From an uncultured Chloroflexota bacterium (GTDB lineage Bacteria; Chloroflexota; Anaerolineae; Aggregatilineales; Phototrophicaceae): 25,461 bases of DNA. The DNA lies in the NCBI GenBank assembly GCA_937988705.1, contig CALKIA010000409.1, forward strand, positions 1 through 25,461. The letters run 5' to 3'. Below are positions 7,936 to 15,067 of the stretch, piece after piece (positions within the stretch are counted from its first letter, which is position 1; every line of letters begins with the position of its first letter). The position numbers and the translations under genes are program-made. The notes under the pieces are model-generated. The model saw only the letters and a list, made by a program, of their open reading frames with translations. It had not been told where the DNA came from and did not search any database.

Positions 7936-7969
7936 AACTGAGGTGTTGGTGGTCTTAACTGGTACATTA

Positions 7970-8308
7970 TAGCGGGGGTGCGATTCGAACGCACGACCTC
8001 CGGGTTATGCGGGAAACTGGAACTTTCATTCCGCCTTGCGGCTTGTTTCCTGGACTATCCCTTCACCTTGCGACTTACATCGTTTAGGTGCCTGCCATCT
8101 AGTCTCTACACCTTCCGCATTGCTGCGGCTTGGCTCGGGATTACCGCGCTACCGGCTTCCCCGACTTTGACAGGTTTTCACGTACAAGTTTCCCTGTACG
8201 CAGCCCCGTGTCCTCTTGACCCTCAACAAACTAGGCGTTAGTTTTGTTGAGTTTTTGTCGTCAATCCGACACCTTGAGCCCGACGAGCTGCCTCTGCTCT
8301 ACCCCGCA
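7970..8308 (-). tRNA. Initiator tRNA-fMet (CAU), interrupted by a group I intron
   Basis: Exon 1 is 8308-8277 and exon 2 is 8009-7970; joined they give a 72-nt tRNA. Initiator hallmarks are present: no Watson-Crick pair at 1:72 (U1 facing U72), A11-U24 in the D stem, and an anticodon stem ending in three G-C pairs (GGG/CCC). The anticodon loop after splicing is CUCAUAA, the T arm is GTGCG-TTCGAAT-CGCAC and the discriminator is A73. CCA is not encoded. The junction is ambiguous by two nucleotides, but the rule that a group I 5' exon ends in U and the intron ends in G places it between U33 and C34, directly before the anticodon. It is the first gene of a two-tRNA operon with a strong promoter. 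Confidence 0.93.
8010..8276 (-). ncRNA. Group I self-splicing intron (IC3-like) in tRNA-fMet
   Basis: A 267-nt intron with no room for a homing-endonuclease ORF. The catalytic core closely resembles that of the Azoarcus tRNA-Ile intron: GAGCCAAGC, then GGTGTAGAGACTAGATGGCA, then a P8 hairpin CACCT (8090-8086)/AGGTG (8068-8064), then GATAGTCCAG. P7, the guanosine-binding helix, is GACTA (8104-8100) with TAGTC (8057-8053). P6 is CCGCA-GCAA-TGCGG (8128-8115), with a GNRA loop. P9 has a second GCAA-capped hairpin. Near the 5' end CTCAACAAA pairs with TTTGTTGAG (8251-8243 with 8230-8222) as P2. The terminal G (8010) is the expected omega-G. A 3-bp P1 (GCU with GGU) is possible but weak. Confidence 0.92.
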
Positions 8309-8319
8309 ATATGTTGATT

Positions 8320-8348
8320 ATAGTATCAGAGGCAGTTCAGGGTGTCAA
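8320..8348 (-). promoter_or_regulatory. Promoter of the tRNA operon
   Basis: On the minus strand a perfect -35 TTGACA (8348-8343) and a -10 TACTAT (8325-8320) are separated by 17 nt. The expected start lies just before the 5' end of tRNA-fMet at 8308. This is a strong sigma-70-type promoter, as expected for tRNA genes. Confidence 0.7.
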
Positions 8349-8377
8349 CGGTGAGTTACCCGGTCTTTAACTTTTGC

Positions 8378-8500
8378 TCATGTCGAGCCTCGCTCAATGG
8401 CCTCCTGCGTCCTGCCGATCACATCTTTCAGCAGGGCGAACTGCATCGTCGCGCAGACGACGCATACTGGCGTTGACTGTTGGCTGAGCCAATAGGCCAC
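8378..8500 (-). CDS. Possible 40-residue small protein with CxxC
   Basis: A GTG-started frame encodes MAYWLSQQSTPVCVVCATM (the first 19 residues), then QFALLKDVIGRTQEAIERGST. The sequence looks protein-like, with a CVVC motif and an amphipathic helix, but the ribosome binding site (GAGGA, only 1 nt before the GTG) is badly spaced. It could equally be a fragment of a decayed gene. It is the only coding candidate in the 300-nt gap between the tRNA operon and uvrB. The rest of that gap holds a 13-nt palindrome, TTGGCTGAGCCAA (8480-8492), and the uvrB control region. Confidence 0.22.
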   Translation of the reverse strand: MAYWLSQQSTPVCVVCATMQFALLKDVIGRTQEAIERGST

Positions 8501-8569
8501 TCCTCACACATAAGTTAATTTTTGACATAAAGTGGTGCAAACTGGGCGTCAATCGACCTTGAGATCGAG

Positions 8570-8592
8570 TATAATAGACGAACTGGTGTTCT
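8570..8592 (+). promoter_or_regulatory. uvrB -10 element and LexA (SOS) box
   Basis: TATAAT at 8570-8575 is followed at once by CGAACTGGTGTTCT (8579-8592), containing the perfect dyad GAAC-N4-GTTC. This matches the Bacillus-type LexA/DinR box (CGAAC-N4-GTTCG) at all but the last base. It sits over the expected transcription start, so LexA bound there would block uvrB transcription until DNA damage. The -35 is weak. Confidence 0.75.
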
Positions 8593-8608
8593 GATAGGAT
8601 GACTCCAC

Positions 8609-10624
8609 ATGCCCCGATTTGAACTGGTATCCGAGTTTCAACCGACAGGCGATCAACCGCGCGCGATTGGAGAGCTCGTCGATGGTTTGCATTCTGATTT
8701 GCGCCATCAAGTGCTGCTCGGCGCGACCGGGACGGGTAAGACCTTCACCGTTGCTCAGGTGATTCAGCAGGTGCAGCGTCCTACCCTGATTCTGGCGCAC
8801 AACAAGACACTGGCGGCGCAGCTGTATGCGGAGTTCAAAGAATTCTTTCCGCGCAACGCAGTCGAATACTATGTGAGCTACTACGACTACTACCAACCGG
8901 AGTCGTATGTGCCGCGCTACGATCTGTACATCGAGAAGCAGACGGACATCAACAAGGAAATTGAGCGCCTGCGCATCGCGGCGAAAGCGGCGCTGCTCTC
9001 GCGCACGGATGTGATCATTGTGGCGTCGGTGTCGTGCATTTACGGCACGGGCGATCCGCAAACGTGGGGCAAGTCGATTGTCGAGTTCCGCAAGGGAAGC
9101 GAAGTGCGGCGCGAAACGCTGCTGCGCAAGCTCGTCTCGCTGCAATACAACCGCAACGACATGGATTTAGGGCCGGGGGCGTTCCGCGTGCGCGGTGATG
9201 TGCTCGAAGTCTACCCACCGTACGAACAGTCGGCGTATCGGATTACGCTGTTTGGCGATGAGATCGAGCGCATCATCCAGTTCGATCCGCTCACGGGCGA
9301 AATGCTCGCGCAGCACGAAGTTCTGGTTGTCTTTCCGGCGGCGCAGTTCATGGCGGACGATGAGAAGCTCAAACAGGCACTGACCGACATTGAAAAAGAG
9401 CTGGAAGAAACTATCGCGAACTTCAAGCGCGAAGGTAAGCTGGTCGAGGCGCAGCGCATCGAACAGCGTGTCCGCTACGATCTGGAAATGCTGCGCGAGA
9501 TGGGCTTCACCTCCGGCATCGAAAACTATTCGCGCCACCTCGATCAGCGCGCGTCGGGGACGCCGCCGTGGACACTGGTCGATTATTTCCCGAAGGATTA
9601 TCTGCTCGTCATCGACGAAAGCCACATGACTATCCCGCAGTTACACGGCATGTACAACGGTGACCGCGCCCGCAAAACCACGCTGGTTGATTATGGTTTC
9701 CGCCTGCCGAGCGCGATTGATAATCGCCCGCTCAAGTTCGACGAGTTCGAGGAGCGGATGCGGCAGACGATCTATACCACGGCGACGCCGGGGCCGTACG
9801 AACGCAACAAGAGCGAAAAGACCATCCAGCAGATCATCCGCCCGACGGGTATTCTCGATCCGGAAGTGTTTGTGCGCCCGACGAAGGGCCAGATCGACGA
9901 TATGCTGCAAGAGCTCGCCGCGCGGGTGAAGAAGGGACAGCGGGCACTGGTCACGACGTTCACGCAGCGGATGGCGGAAGAACTGGCGGGCTACATCAAT
10001 GAGATCGGTATCCGCGCTCACCATCTGCACGCCGAAATCGAGACGCTGGAACGCATCGAAATCCTACGCGACTTGCGCCTTGGTGTGTATGACGTGGTCG
10101 TCGGCATCAACCTGCTGCGCGAAGGCATCGATTTGCCGGAGGTCTCGCTTGTCGTCATCCTCGACGCGGATAAGGAAGGTTTCCTGCGTTCCGAGCAGGC
10201 CTTGATCCAGAATATCGGTCGTGCGGCTCGCCATCTGGAAGGCAAAGTGATCATGTACGCCGACAAGATGACCGACTCGATGAAACGTGCGATTGACGAA
10301 ACGAACCGCCGTCGCGCTGTTCAGCATGCGCATAACGAAGCGCACGGCATTACGCCGACGCAGATTGTCAAGCAGGTGCGCGACCTCACCGACCGTGTGC
10401 GCGCGCAAATCGCTGAGGAAGATCATGTCGTGGCGGCTGGTAACGTCAGCCTGGCGGCGCTGCCGAAGGACGAACTGCACAAGATGATCAAGGAATTGGA
10501 GTCGGAGATGAAGGCGGCGGCTAAGGCACTCGAATTCGAGAAAGCGGCGCTGCTCCGCGATCAGGTTATCGAACTCAAGCAGGCGCTGGCCGACAAAGAT
10601 CCCGCTGGTATGCTCATCGGCTAA
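8609..10624 (+). CDS. uvrB: Excinuclease ABC subunit B
   Basis: The damage-verifying helicase-like subunit of UvrABC nucleotide excision repair, cytoplasmic, working with UvrA and UvrC. Its 671 residues match the usual length (E. coli 673). Motifs in order: Walker A GATGTGKT (38-45), the damage-probing beta-hairpin region YVSYYDYYQPESYVP (88-102), Walker B DESH (336-339), TTATPGPYE, motif V-like INLLREGIDLPE, motif VI QNIGRAARH, and the C-terminal UVR domain (coiled-coil LHKMIKELESEMKAAAKALE) that binds UvrC. The ATG at 8609 has AGGA about 9 nt upstream. An SOS box directly before the gene predicts LexA control. No excision-repair partner gene lies in the window, and a repeat-derived hairpin with a T-run follows the stop. 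Confidence 0.97.
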   Translation: MPRFELVSEFQPTGDQPRAIGELVDGLHSDLRHQVLLGATGTGKTFTVAQVIQQVQRPTLILAHNKTLAAQLYAEFKEFFPRNAVEYYVSYYDYYQPESYVPRYDLYIEKQTDINKEIERLRIAAKAALLSRTDVIIVASVSCIYGTGDPQTWGKSIVEFRKGSEVRRETLLRKLVSLQYNRNDMDLGPGAFRVRGDVLEVYPPYEQSAYRITLFGDEIERIIQFDPLTGEMLAQHEVLVVFPAAQFMADDEKLKQALTDIEKELEETIANFKREGKLVEAQRIEQRVRYDLEMLREMGFTSGIENYSRHLDQRASGTPPWTLVDYFPKDYLLVIDESHMTIPQLHGMYNGDRARKTTLVDYGFRLPSAIDNRPLKFDEFEERMRQTIYTTATPGPYERNKSEKTIQQIIRPTGILDPEVFVRPTKGQIDDMLQELAARVKKGQRALVTTFTQRMAEELAGYINEIGIRAHHLHAEIETLERIEILRDLRLGVYDVVVGINLLREGIDLPEVSLVVILDADKEGFLRSEQALIQNIGRAARHLEGKVIMYADKMTDSMKRAIDETNRRRAVQHAHNEAHGITPTQIVKQVRDLTDRVRAQIAEEDHVVAAGNVSLAALPKDELHKMIKELESEMKAAAKALEFEKAALLRDQVIELKQALADKDPAGMLIG

Positions 10625-10649
10625 AGTTTGCTCGAGCGGTTGGAAAATA

Positions 10650-10709
10650 GGACAAGGCATGCCTTGTCCCTACAAAATACTTCTCGTAGGGACGAGGCAC
10701 GCCTCGTCC
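10650..10709. repeat. Palindromic repeat family 1, two copies
   Basis: Copy 1 is a perfect 20-nt palindrome, GGACAAGGCATGCCTTGTCC (10650-10669). Copy 2 is GGACGAGGC-AC-GCCTCGTCC (10690-10709). Their flanks CCTAC and GTAGG face each other, so the two hairpins form a larger inverted structure. The same core recurs at 11857-11918, 21766-21785 and 21871-21888. Confidence 0.85.
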
Positions 10710-10717
10710 TTTGTTTT
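10690..10717 (+). terminator. Repeat-derived terminator after uvrB
   Basis: The hairpin GGACGAGGC-AC-GCCTCGTCC is followed by TTTGTTTTT. A nine-pair stem with a T-run, 65 nt after the uvrB stop, fits an intrinsic terminator. The repeat family seems to supply terminators here. Confidence 0.55.
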
Positions 10718-10732
10718 TCTAAGTTGTACTGA

Positions 10733-11836
10733 TTAGACGACGAACTGCCCGTTCTTGTAGAACAGTTCTCCGTCGACGTGGATTTCGCTGTCTGTGCGCA
10801 TATCGCAGATCATGTCCCAGTGCACGGCGCTGCGATTCACGCTGCCTGTGTCCGGGTAACCTGCGCCGACCGCAACATGCACCGTCCCGCCGATTTTTTC
10901 GTCGTAGAGGATGCTGCCCGTGAACTGCTGAATGCCGAAATTCGTGCCGATAGCGAATTCGCCGAGGTAACGCGACCGCGCATCCGCGTCCAACTGGGCG
11001 AACATCAGGTCGGAGTTGGTCTTGCTGCTCGCTTCGACGACTTTCCCGTCCTCAAACTTGAGCTCGATGCCTTCGACCGCGCGCCCCTGCACAATCGAGG
11101 GGAAGGTCGCGCGATACCAGCCATTGACCGAGTCTTCAACCGGGCCGGTGAAGATTTCACCGTCGGGCATGTTGCGCTCACCGCACGCATTGATGAACAC
11201 GCGCCCATCAATTGACAGTTCGAGATCGATATTCGGGCCTTGCAGCTTGATGTGCTTCTTGCCTTTCAGCCAATCGATCTTTTTCTGCTGTAGTGCGCCG
11301 AGCTTCTTCCATTCGGCCACCGGATCGGGCTGATCGGCGAAGGTCGCATGGAAGACGAAGTTTTCATATTCTTCGAGGCTCATGCCCGCTTCCTGAGCCG
11401 AACCTTCGGTTGGGAACAGCGTGCCGACCCACTTCATTTTCCCTTCGGCGGCGCGGCGCATGCGCGTTTCGAGGAAGGGACGCTTGGCGGCGGTGTTCTT
11501 CTGGATGCGCTTGGCATCGACGGTGGTCATGGCGCGGGTATTGGGCAGCGCGCCGACCCGGATATACACATCGGCGTTGTCGTAGTAGAGCGCCTGCGCG
11601 GGATCTTGCCACTCGATCTGCGCATCACTCGCGCTGCGGATGAAATTGCGCGTCAGATACTCGTCGGTGAGCATGAGCGACGGATTGCCGCCCGCTTTCA
11701 AAACTTCCGTATACACGGCGCGTACCAGCGGCAGAGCGGAGACATCGCCGAGGACGCCCACCCATTCGCCGGGCTGTACATTGGTCGAGTAATTGACCAG
11801 AACACTGGCGAGTTTATCAATCCGGGGATCAGACAT
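10733..11836 (-). CDS. M29-family metallo-aminopeptidase
   Basis: A 367-residue cytoplasmic aminopeptidase of the thermophilic AmpS/AmpT/PepS family (MEROPS M29), which removes N-terminal residues from peptides using two metal ions. The family's metal ligands can be matched: Glu227 in NMPDGEIFTGP (222-232), Glu293 in GEFAIGTNFG (292-301), His320 in GGTVHVAVG, His339 and Asp341 in SAVHWDMI. Length is a little below the usual 400-410, the difference being in the N-terminal half. The ATG at 11836 has AAGGAT 6 nt upstream. It follows tpx in the same direction, but with a 96-nt gap containing two repeat hairpins, so it may be transcribed separately. Confidence 0.9.
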   Translation of the reverse strand: MSDPRIDKLASVLVNYSTNVQPGEWVGVLGDVSALPLVRAVYTEVLKAGGNPSLMLTDEYLTRNFIRSASDAQIEWQDPAQALYYDNADVYIRVGALPNTRAMTTVDAKRIQKNTAAKRPFLETRMRRAAEGKMKWVGTLFPTEGSAQEAGMSLEEYENFVFHATFADQPDPVAEWKKLGALQQKKIDWLKGKKHIKLQGPNIDLELSIDGRVFINACGERNMPDGEIFTGPVEDSVNGWYRATFPSIVQGRAVEGIELKFEDGKVVEASSKTNSDLMFAQLDADARSRYLGEFAIGTNFGIQQFTGSILYDEKIGGTVHVAVGAGYPDTGSVNRSAVHWDMICDMRTDSEIHVDGELFYKNGQFVV

Positions 11837-11856
11837 GCTAAATCCTTAAGTTGTAA

Positions 11857-11918
11857 GGACGAGGCCTGCCTCGCCCGTGTGACACTGGAAAAATACACGG
11901 ACAAGGCAGGCCTTGTCC
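11857..11918. repeat. Palindromic repeat family 1, two copies
   Basis: GGACGAGGC-CT-GCCTCGCCC (11857-11876, one mismatch in the stem) and GGACAAGGC-AG-GCCTTGTCC (11899-11918) are joined by a short segment bounded by CGTGT and ACACG. Same core and paired layout as at 10650-10709. The pair fills the gap between the aminopeptidase and tpx genes. Confidence 0.8.
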
Positions 11919-11932
11919 CTACGCAGGCGTTG

Positions 11933-12445
11933 TTAGCTTACGAGTTCGCGGGCTTTGGCCAGCGCCGCGTCAAACGAGACTTCCTGTCCGATGACGGGAA
12001 CGTACTCGGCATACTGCACGACATCGTTCTGATCCACCACGAACAGCGCCCGCTGACAAATCCGCAGCGAGCTGACGTGCACGCCGAAACCATCCGAGAA
12101 ATTCATGTCTCTATGGTCGGACAGCGTGACAACCCTCTCGATGCCTTCCGCGCCACACCAGCGGCGCTGCGCGTAGGGCAGGTCGGCGCTCACGGTCAGG
12201 ATGACGATGCTGTCGCCGAGACTGGCCGCTTCCTCATTGAAACGGCGGGTCTGCGCCGCGCACACGCGGGTGTCCAGCGACGGCACAATGCTGATGATCT
12301 TGACTTTGCCGGCGTAGTTCGCCAGCGTCTTGGTGGCCCAATCATTTGCGGTCAGGCGAAAGTCAGGCGCGGATTCGCCGACTTTCAGCATGGCGTTTTG
12401 CACGGGGTGTTCAGTTTCTCCGATAACCATTCCAGCGCGTGACAT
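11933..12445 (-). CDS. tpx: Thiol peroxidase (Tpx-type peroxiredoxin)
   Basis: A 170-residue atypical 2-Cys peroxiredoxin that reduces hydroperoxides using thioredoxin. The active site PSLDTRVC (55-62) carries Thr59 and peroxidatic Cys62. The resolving Cys97 is in RRWCGAEG, the spacing typical of Tpx. The domain spans almost the whole protein, from KVGESAPDFRL (21-31) to the C-terminal helix. The ATG at 12445 is 11 nt after GGAG, slightly far. An internal ATG at codon 6 has no better site. Location should be cytoplasmic, as no signal peptide is seen. It follows the amidohydrolase in the same direction. Confidence 0.92.
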   Translation of the reverse strand: MSRAGMVIGETEHPVQNAMLKVGESAPDFRLTANDWATKTLANYAGKVKIISIVPSLDTRVCAAQTRRFNEEAASLGDSIVILTVSADLPYAQRRWCGAEGIERVVTLSDHRDMNFSDGFGVHVSSLRICQRALFVVDQNDVVQYAEYVPVIGQEVSFDAALAKARELVS

Positions 12446-12489
12446 CTATTCAGCCGCTCCCCATCATTCAACTATTTCCAAATGCTATT

Positions 12490-14124
12490 CTATCCCATCC
12501 ATTCGCCGTAGCGCCACACTCCATCGACCAGTGTGCCGCATACGTTCACATCGAGGATTTCGTCGCCGGGAATTGCATACAGATCACGATCCAGCACGGC
12601 GAGATCGGCCAGATAACCGGGTGCAAGTTTGCCCTGCTGACTTTCCATGCCCGCGGCATAGGCTGGGCCAATCGTGTACGCCCGGAGCGCTTCGTCGACG
12701 CGGACTTTGGCCTGCGGATACCAACCCTCTGGGCCGGGGGAACCATCGGGACGGCGGCGGGTGACGGCGGCATGAATGCCCTTGAGCGCACCGAATTCAT
12801 CACACGGCGAGTCTGAGCCGAAGCACACCACCACATCGCGATCCAACTGTAAACGCGGGTTATAGGCGTAAGTGTTGCGGTTCGCGCCCCATACTGCATC
12901 GGCGATTGGGTAATCTGATGTCGCGTGAATGGGCTGCATGGACGCGATGATGGTCAGCTCCGCGAGTCGATCCACGTCGCTCGGATGAATCACCTGTACA
13001 TGTTCGATCCGGTGGCGGCGCACGTCCCGCGGCACACCACGTGCCGCTTCTTCGACGCGTACCTGTTCTAAAACGTCGAGCACATCATGCACGGCGCGGT
13101 CGCCGATGGCGTGGACGGTCGTTGCGAAGCCGTAGGCGCTGGCGCGGCTGGCGAGTTCGAGCATCTCTTCTTTGCCGACGACCACAATGCCGACGTTGTC
13201 CGGTTCGCCAATATAGGGATCAAACATGTAGGCGGAATGCGCGCCGATCGCGCCATCGGCGAACATTTTGAGGTTGCCGAGGCGCAGCCATTCGTCACCA
13301 AACCCTGTGCGTAAACCCATATGGAGCAGCGAGTCGAGAAACCCCTTGTTGATCTGTTTGAGGACGCGCAGCCCCAGTTCACCGCGTTCACGCATGACCT
13401 GCAGCGCTGCGAGGCAGTCCTGATTGTCGAAATCGTGGATGCCCGTCACGCCGAGCGCATGCGCCATACCCTGCGCTTTACGCATCTGATCGGCGGTCTG
13501 CTCGGTCGTCGGGGCGGGGATGCGGTCGGCGACGAGATTCATCGCGTTCCATTCGATCAGGATGCCTGTCGGTTCGCCGTCCGCGTCGCGCTGGATTTCG
13601 GCTTCGATCACGTCGGGCGTACTGGCATCGATCCCGCATAGGCGCAGCGCCAATGAATTTACCCATGCCGCGTGACCGCTGCGCGACCGTAGAAACACCG
13701 GGCGATCGGGCACGAGCGTGTCGAGTTCAGCGGCGGTGGGGAAGCGGTGTTCCGCCCATGTATCCTGCGACCAGCCGTAACCCTGTACCCATTCCCCCGG
13801 CGCGAGCTTGGCGGCCTGCGCTGCGACCCGTTCGACGGCGTCGCGGATGCTGCGCGTGCCGTACAATTGAACCTGATGCAGCGATTCGGCTGTCCATTTC
13901 CAGTGCACGTGCGCGTCGGTCAGGCCGGGGATGACGACCAACCCATGCAGATCGTGCTTTTTCGTGCCAACCGTGGCCAGCGGCAAGATTTCGCTGTCGG
14001 TGCCGAGCGCCGCAATGCGGCCATCGCGGATCGCCAACGCGGTCACGGTTCCACGCGGATGGCGGTCATCCAGCGTGATGATGCGGGCATTATACAGGAT
14101 GGTATTGATCATCAGGTTGCTCAC
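12490..14124 (-). CDS. YtcJ/NfdA-like metal-dependent amidohydrolase
   Basis: A 544-residue member of the amidohydrolase superfamily (Amidohydro_3 type). The N-terminal beta-sandwich piece YNARIITLDDRHPRG (11-25) leads to the metal-binding DAHVHW (70-75). Further metal-site residues are in HAIGDRAVHD and RIEHVQVIHP, and the late catalytic Asp is in CFGSDSPCDE. The protein ends with the returning sandwich strand (KLAPGYLADLAVLDRDLYAI region). Relatives such as NfdA hydrolyse N-substituted formamides, but substrate varies greatly and cannot be assigned here. The start is uncertain: GTG at 14124 or ATG at 14112, neither with a good ribosome binding site. The gap to tpx is 44 nt, so they may be cotranscribed. 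Confidence 0.85.
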   Translation of the reverse strand: MSNLMINTILYNARIITLDDRHPRGTVTALAIRDGRIAALGTDSEILPLATVGTKKHDLHGLVVIPGLTDAHVHWKWTAESLHQVQLYGTRSIRDAVERVAAQAAKLAPGEWVQGYGWSQDTWAEHRFPTAAELDTLVPDRPVFLRSRSGHAAWVNSLALRLCGIDASTPDVIEAEIQRDADGEPTGILIEWNAMNLVADRIPAPTTEQTADQMRKAQGMAHALGVTGIHDFDNQDCLAALQVMRERGELGLRVLKQINKGFLDSLLHMGLRTGFGDEWLRLGNLKMFADGAIGAHSAYMFDPYIGEPDNVGIVVVGKEEMLELASRASAYGFATTVHAIGDRAVHDVLDVLEQVRVEEAARGVPRDVRRHRIEHVQVIHPSDVDRLAELTIIASMQPIHATSDYPIADAVWGANRNTYAYNPRLQLDRDVVVCFGSDSPCDEFGALKGIHAAVTRRRPDGSPGPEGWYPQAKVRVDEALRAYTIGPAYAAGMESQQGKLAPGYLADLAVLDRDLYAIPGDEILDVNVCGTLVDGVWRYGEWMG

Positions 14125-14154
14125 AAATCAATAATCGAAGCGAGAAATAAACGT

Positions 14155-14218
14155 GTAGGGACGGGTTAGATTGGGTCTGTTTAGGAACAAAAACGGACGC
14201 CAATTATGGCGTCCCTAC
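14155..14218. repeat. Small MITE-like element with 9-bp terminal inverted repeats
   Basis: GTAGGGACG (14155-14163) and CGTCCCTAC (14210-14218) are perfect inverted ends of a 64-nt segment. The right half forms its own hairpin, GGACGCCA-ATTA-TGGCGTCC (14195-14214). The ends match the GTAGGGAC flank of repeat family 1, so it is probably a related element with a different interior. Confidence 0.6.
14187..14214 (-). terminator. Terminator after the PfkB-family kinase
   Basis: Read on the minus strand, the 8-bp stem GGACGCCA-TAAT-TGGCGTCC is followed by GTTTTTGTT. It lies about 25 nt past the kinase stop codon and would end the long rpmH-to-kinase gene run. The stem belongs to the repeat element at 14155-14218. 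Confidence 0.6.
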
Positions 14219-14239
14219 GAACAACGGTCAATATTTAGC

Positions 14240-15067
14240 CTAAGCTTCAGCGATCGCTTGCTGTACTTCGTCCGGTGTTGGCGTGCCGTCAATGCCGAAG
14301 CGCGTCACGCAGATGGCGCCGAGCCGGGCTGCGACCTGGATCGCTTTGTGCAGATCGTGGTTCAGCGCCGGGAGACTGGCCAGCAGCGAGGCGGCGAACA
14401 CATCGCCCGCGCCCGTCGGGTTGACGAGTTCGACATGCGGCGTCGTATAGTTGGTCGGCGTGCCGTTGTGGTAGTACGTGCCGCCTTTTTCCGCGCGGGT
14501 TAGGAGGAAATGCTCAACGGTTGCAGCGAACGCGGCTTCCATATCCGGCGCTTCGACAATGTCTTCTTCGCTGAATACGGTGATATTGATCGATTTCAGG
14601 ACTTCGGCGTCGTGCCAGCGGCGGAAATGCACCCGCCCATCGGCTTCCCAGCGCCGCAGCCAGCCTTGCAGCGTAAGCAGCACGGTCTTGTCGCGGAATC
14701 GATGCGCGACCTGCGGATCAACTTCGCCCGCAATCGGCGCGAGATGGACGAGCGGTGCGCTCAGCCAGTCCGCCGGAATGTCGTCCGGCGTGATCGGCGC
14801 GGCGACCCCGCGCACATACTGAATGCGCCCGGTCGGCTCGTAGATGTTCTCATAAGTTGTGGTTTCAGCGGCCGGCAGCGACCGGATCTCCGCGTAGGGG
14901 CGCAGCCCGTCCAGCAGGGGGTCGTCCACCGCGGCGCTGGTCAGCAAGCCGACCCGCAGCCCGAAGGCGGCGGCGGTTCGAGCCGCATAGGAAACTGTCC
15001 CCCCGGCGATGCGTCCGCCGGGGGTGAGGTCTGCGGTCATATGGCCGATCAGTAAATAATCAATCAT
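14240..15067 (-). CDS. PfkB/ribokinase-family carbohydrate kinase
   Basis: A 275-residue kinase of the ribokinase family, slightly short for the family (about 300). The C-terminal signature NPTGAGDVFAASLL (216-229) carries the anion hole GAGD and catalytic base Asp222. An early AGG (21-23) corresponds to the sugar-binding GG motif. Substrate cannot be told; sugars, nucleosides and other alcohols are all used by relatives. The ATG at 15067 overlaps the jag stop codon (ATGA), so translation is probably coupled to jag. That is unusual company for a sugar kinase. A repeat-derived terminator follows. Confidence 0.85.
   Translation of the reverse strand: MIDYLLIGHMTADLTPGGRIAGGTVSYAARTAAAFGLRVGLLTSAAVDDPLLDGLRPYAEIRSLPAAETTTYENIYEPTGRIQYVRGVAAPITPDDIPADWLSAPLVHLAPIAGEVDPQVAHRFRDKTVLLTLQGWLRRWEADGRVHFRRWHDAEVLKSINITVFSEEDIVEAPDMEAAFAATVEHFLLTRAEKGGTYYHNGTPTNYTTPHVELVNPTGAGDVFAASLLASLPALNHDLHKAIQVAARLGAICVTRFGIDGTPTPDEVQQAIAEA

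Noticed and set aside
7978..8241. 87-codon plus-strand ORF
   Set aside because: It lies antisense over the tRNA-fMet exon and group I intron.
7970..8308. Two separate tRNA fragments or a pseudo-tRNA
   Set aside because: The halves join into a perfect initiator tRNA, and the insert has a group I intron core.
9167..9625. 152-codon minus-strand ORF, and another at 10064-10660
   Set aside because: Both lie antisense within uvrB and read like reverse-complement GC-rich coding sequence.
11348..12442. 364-codon plus-strand ORF
   Set aside because: It spans parts of two minus-strand genes (aminopeptidase, tpx) and the repeats between them; there is no domain content.
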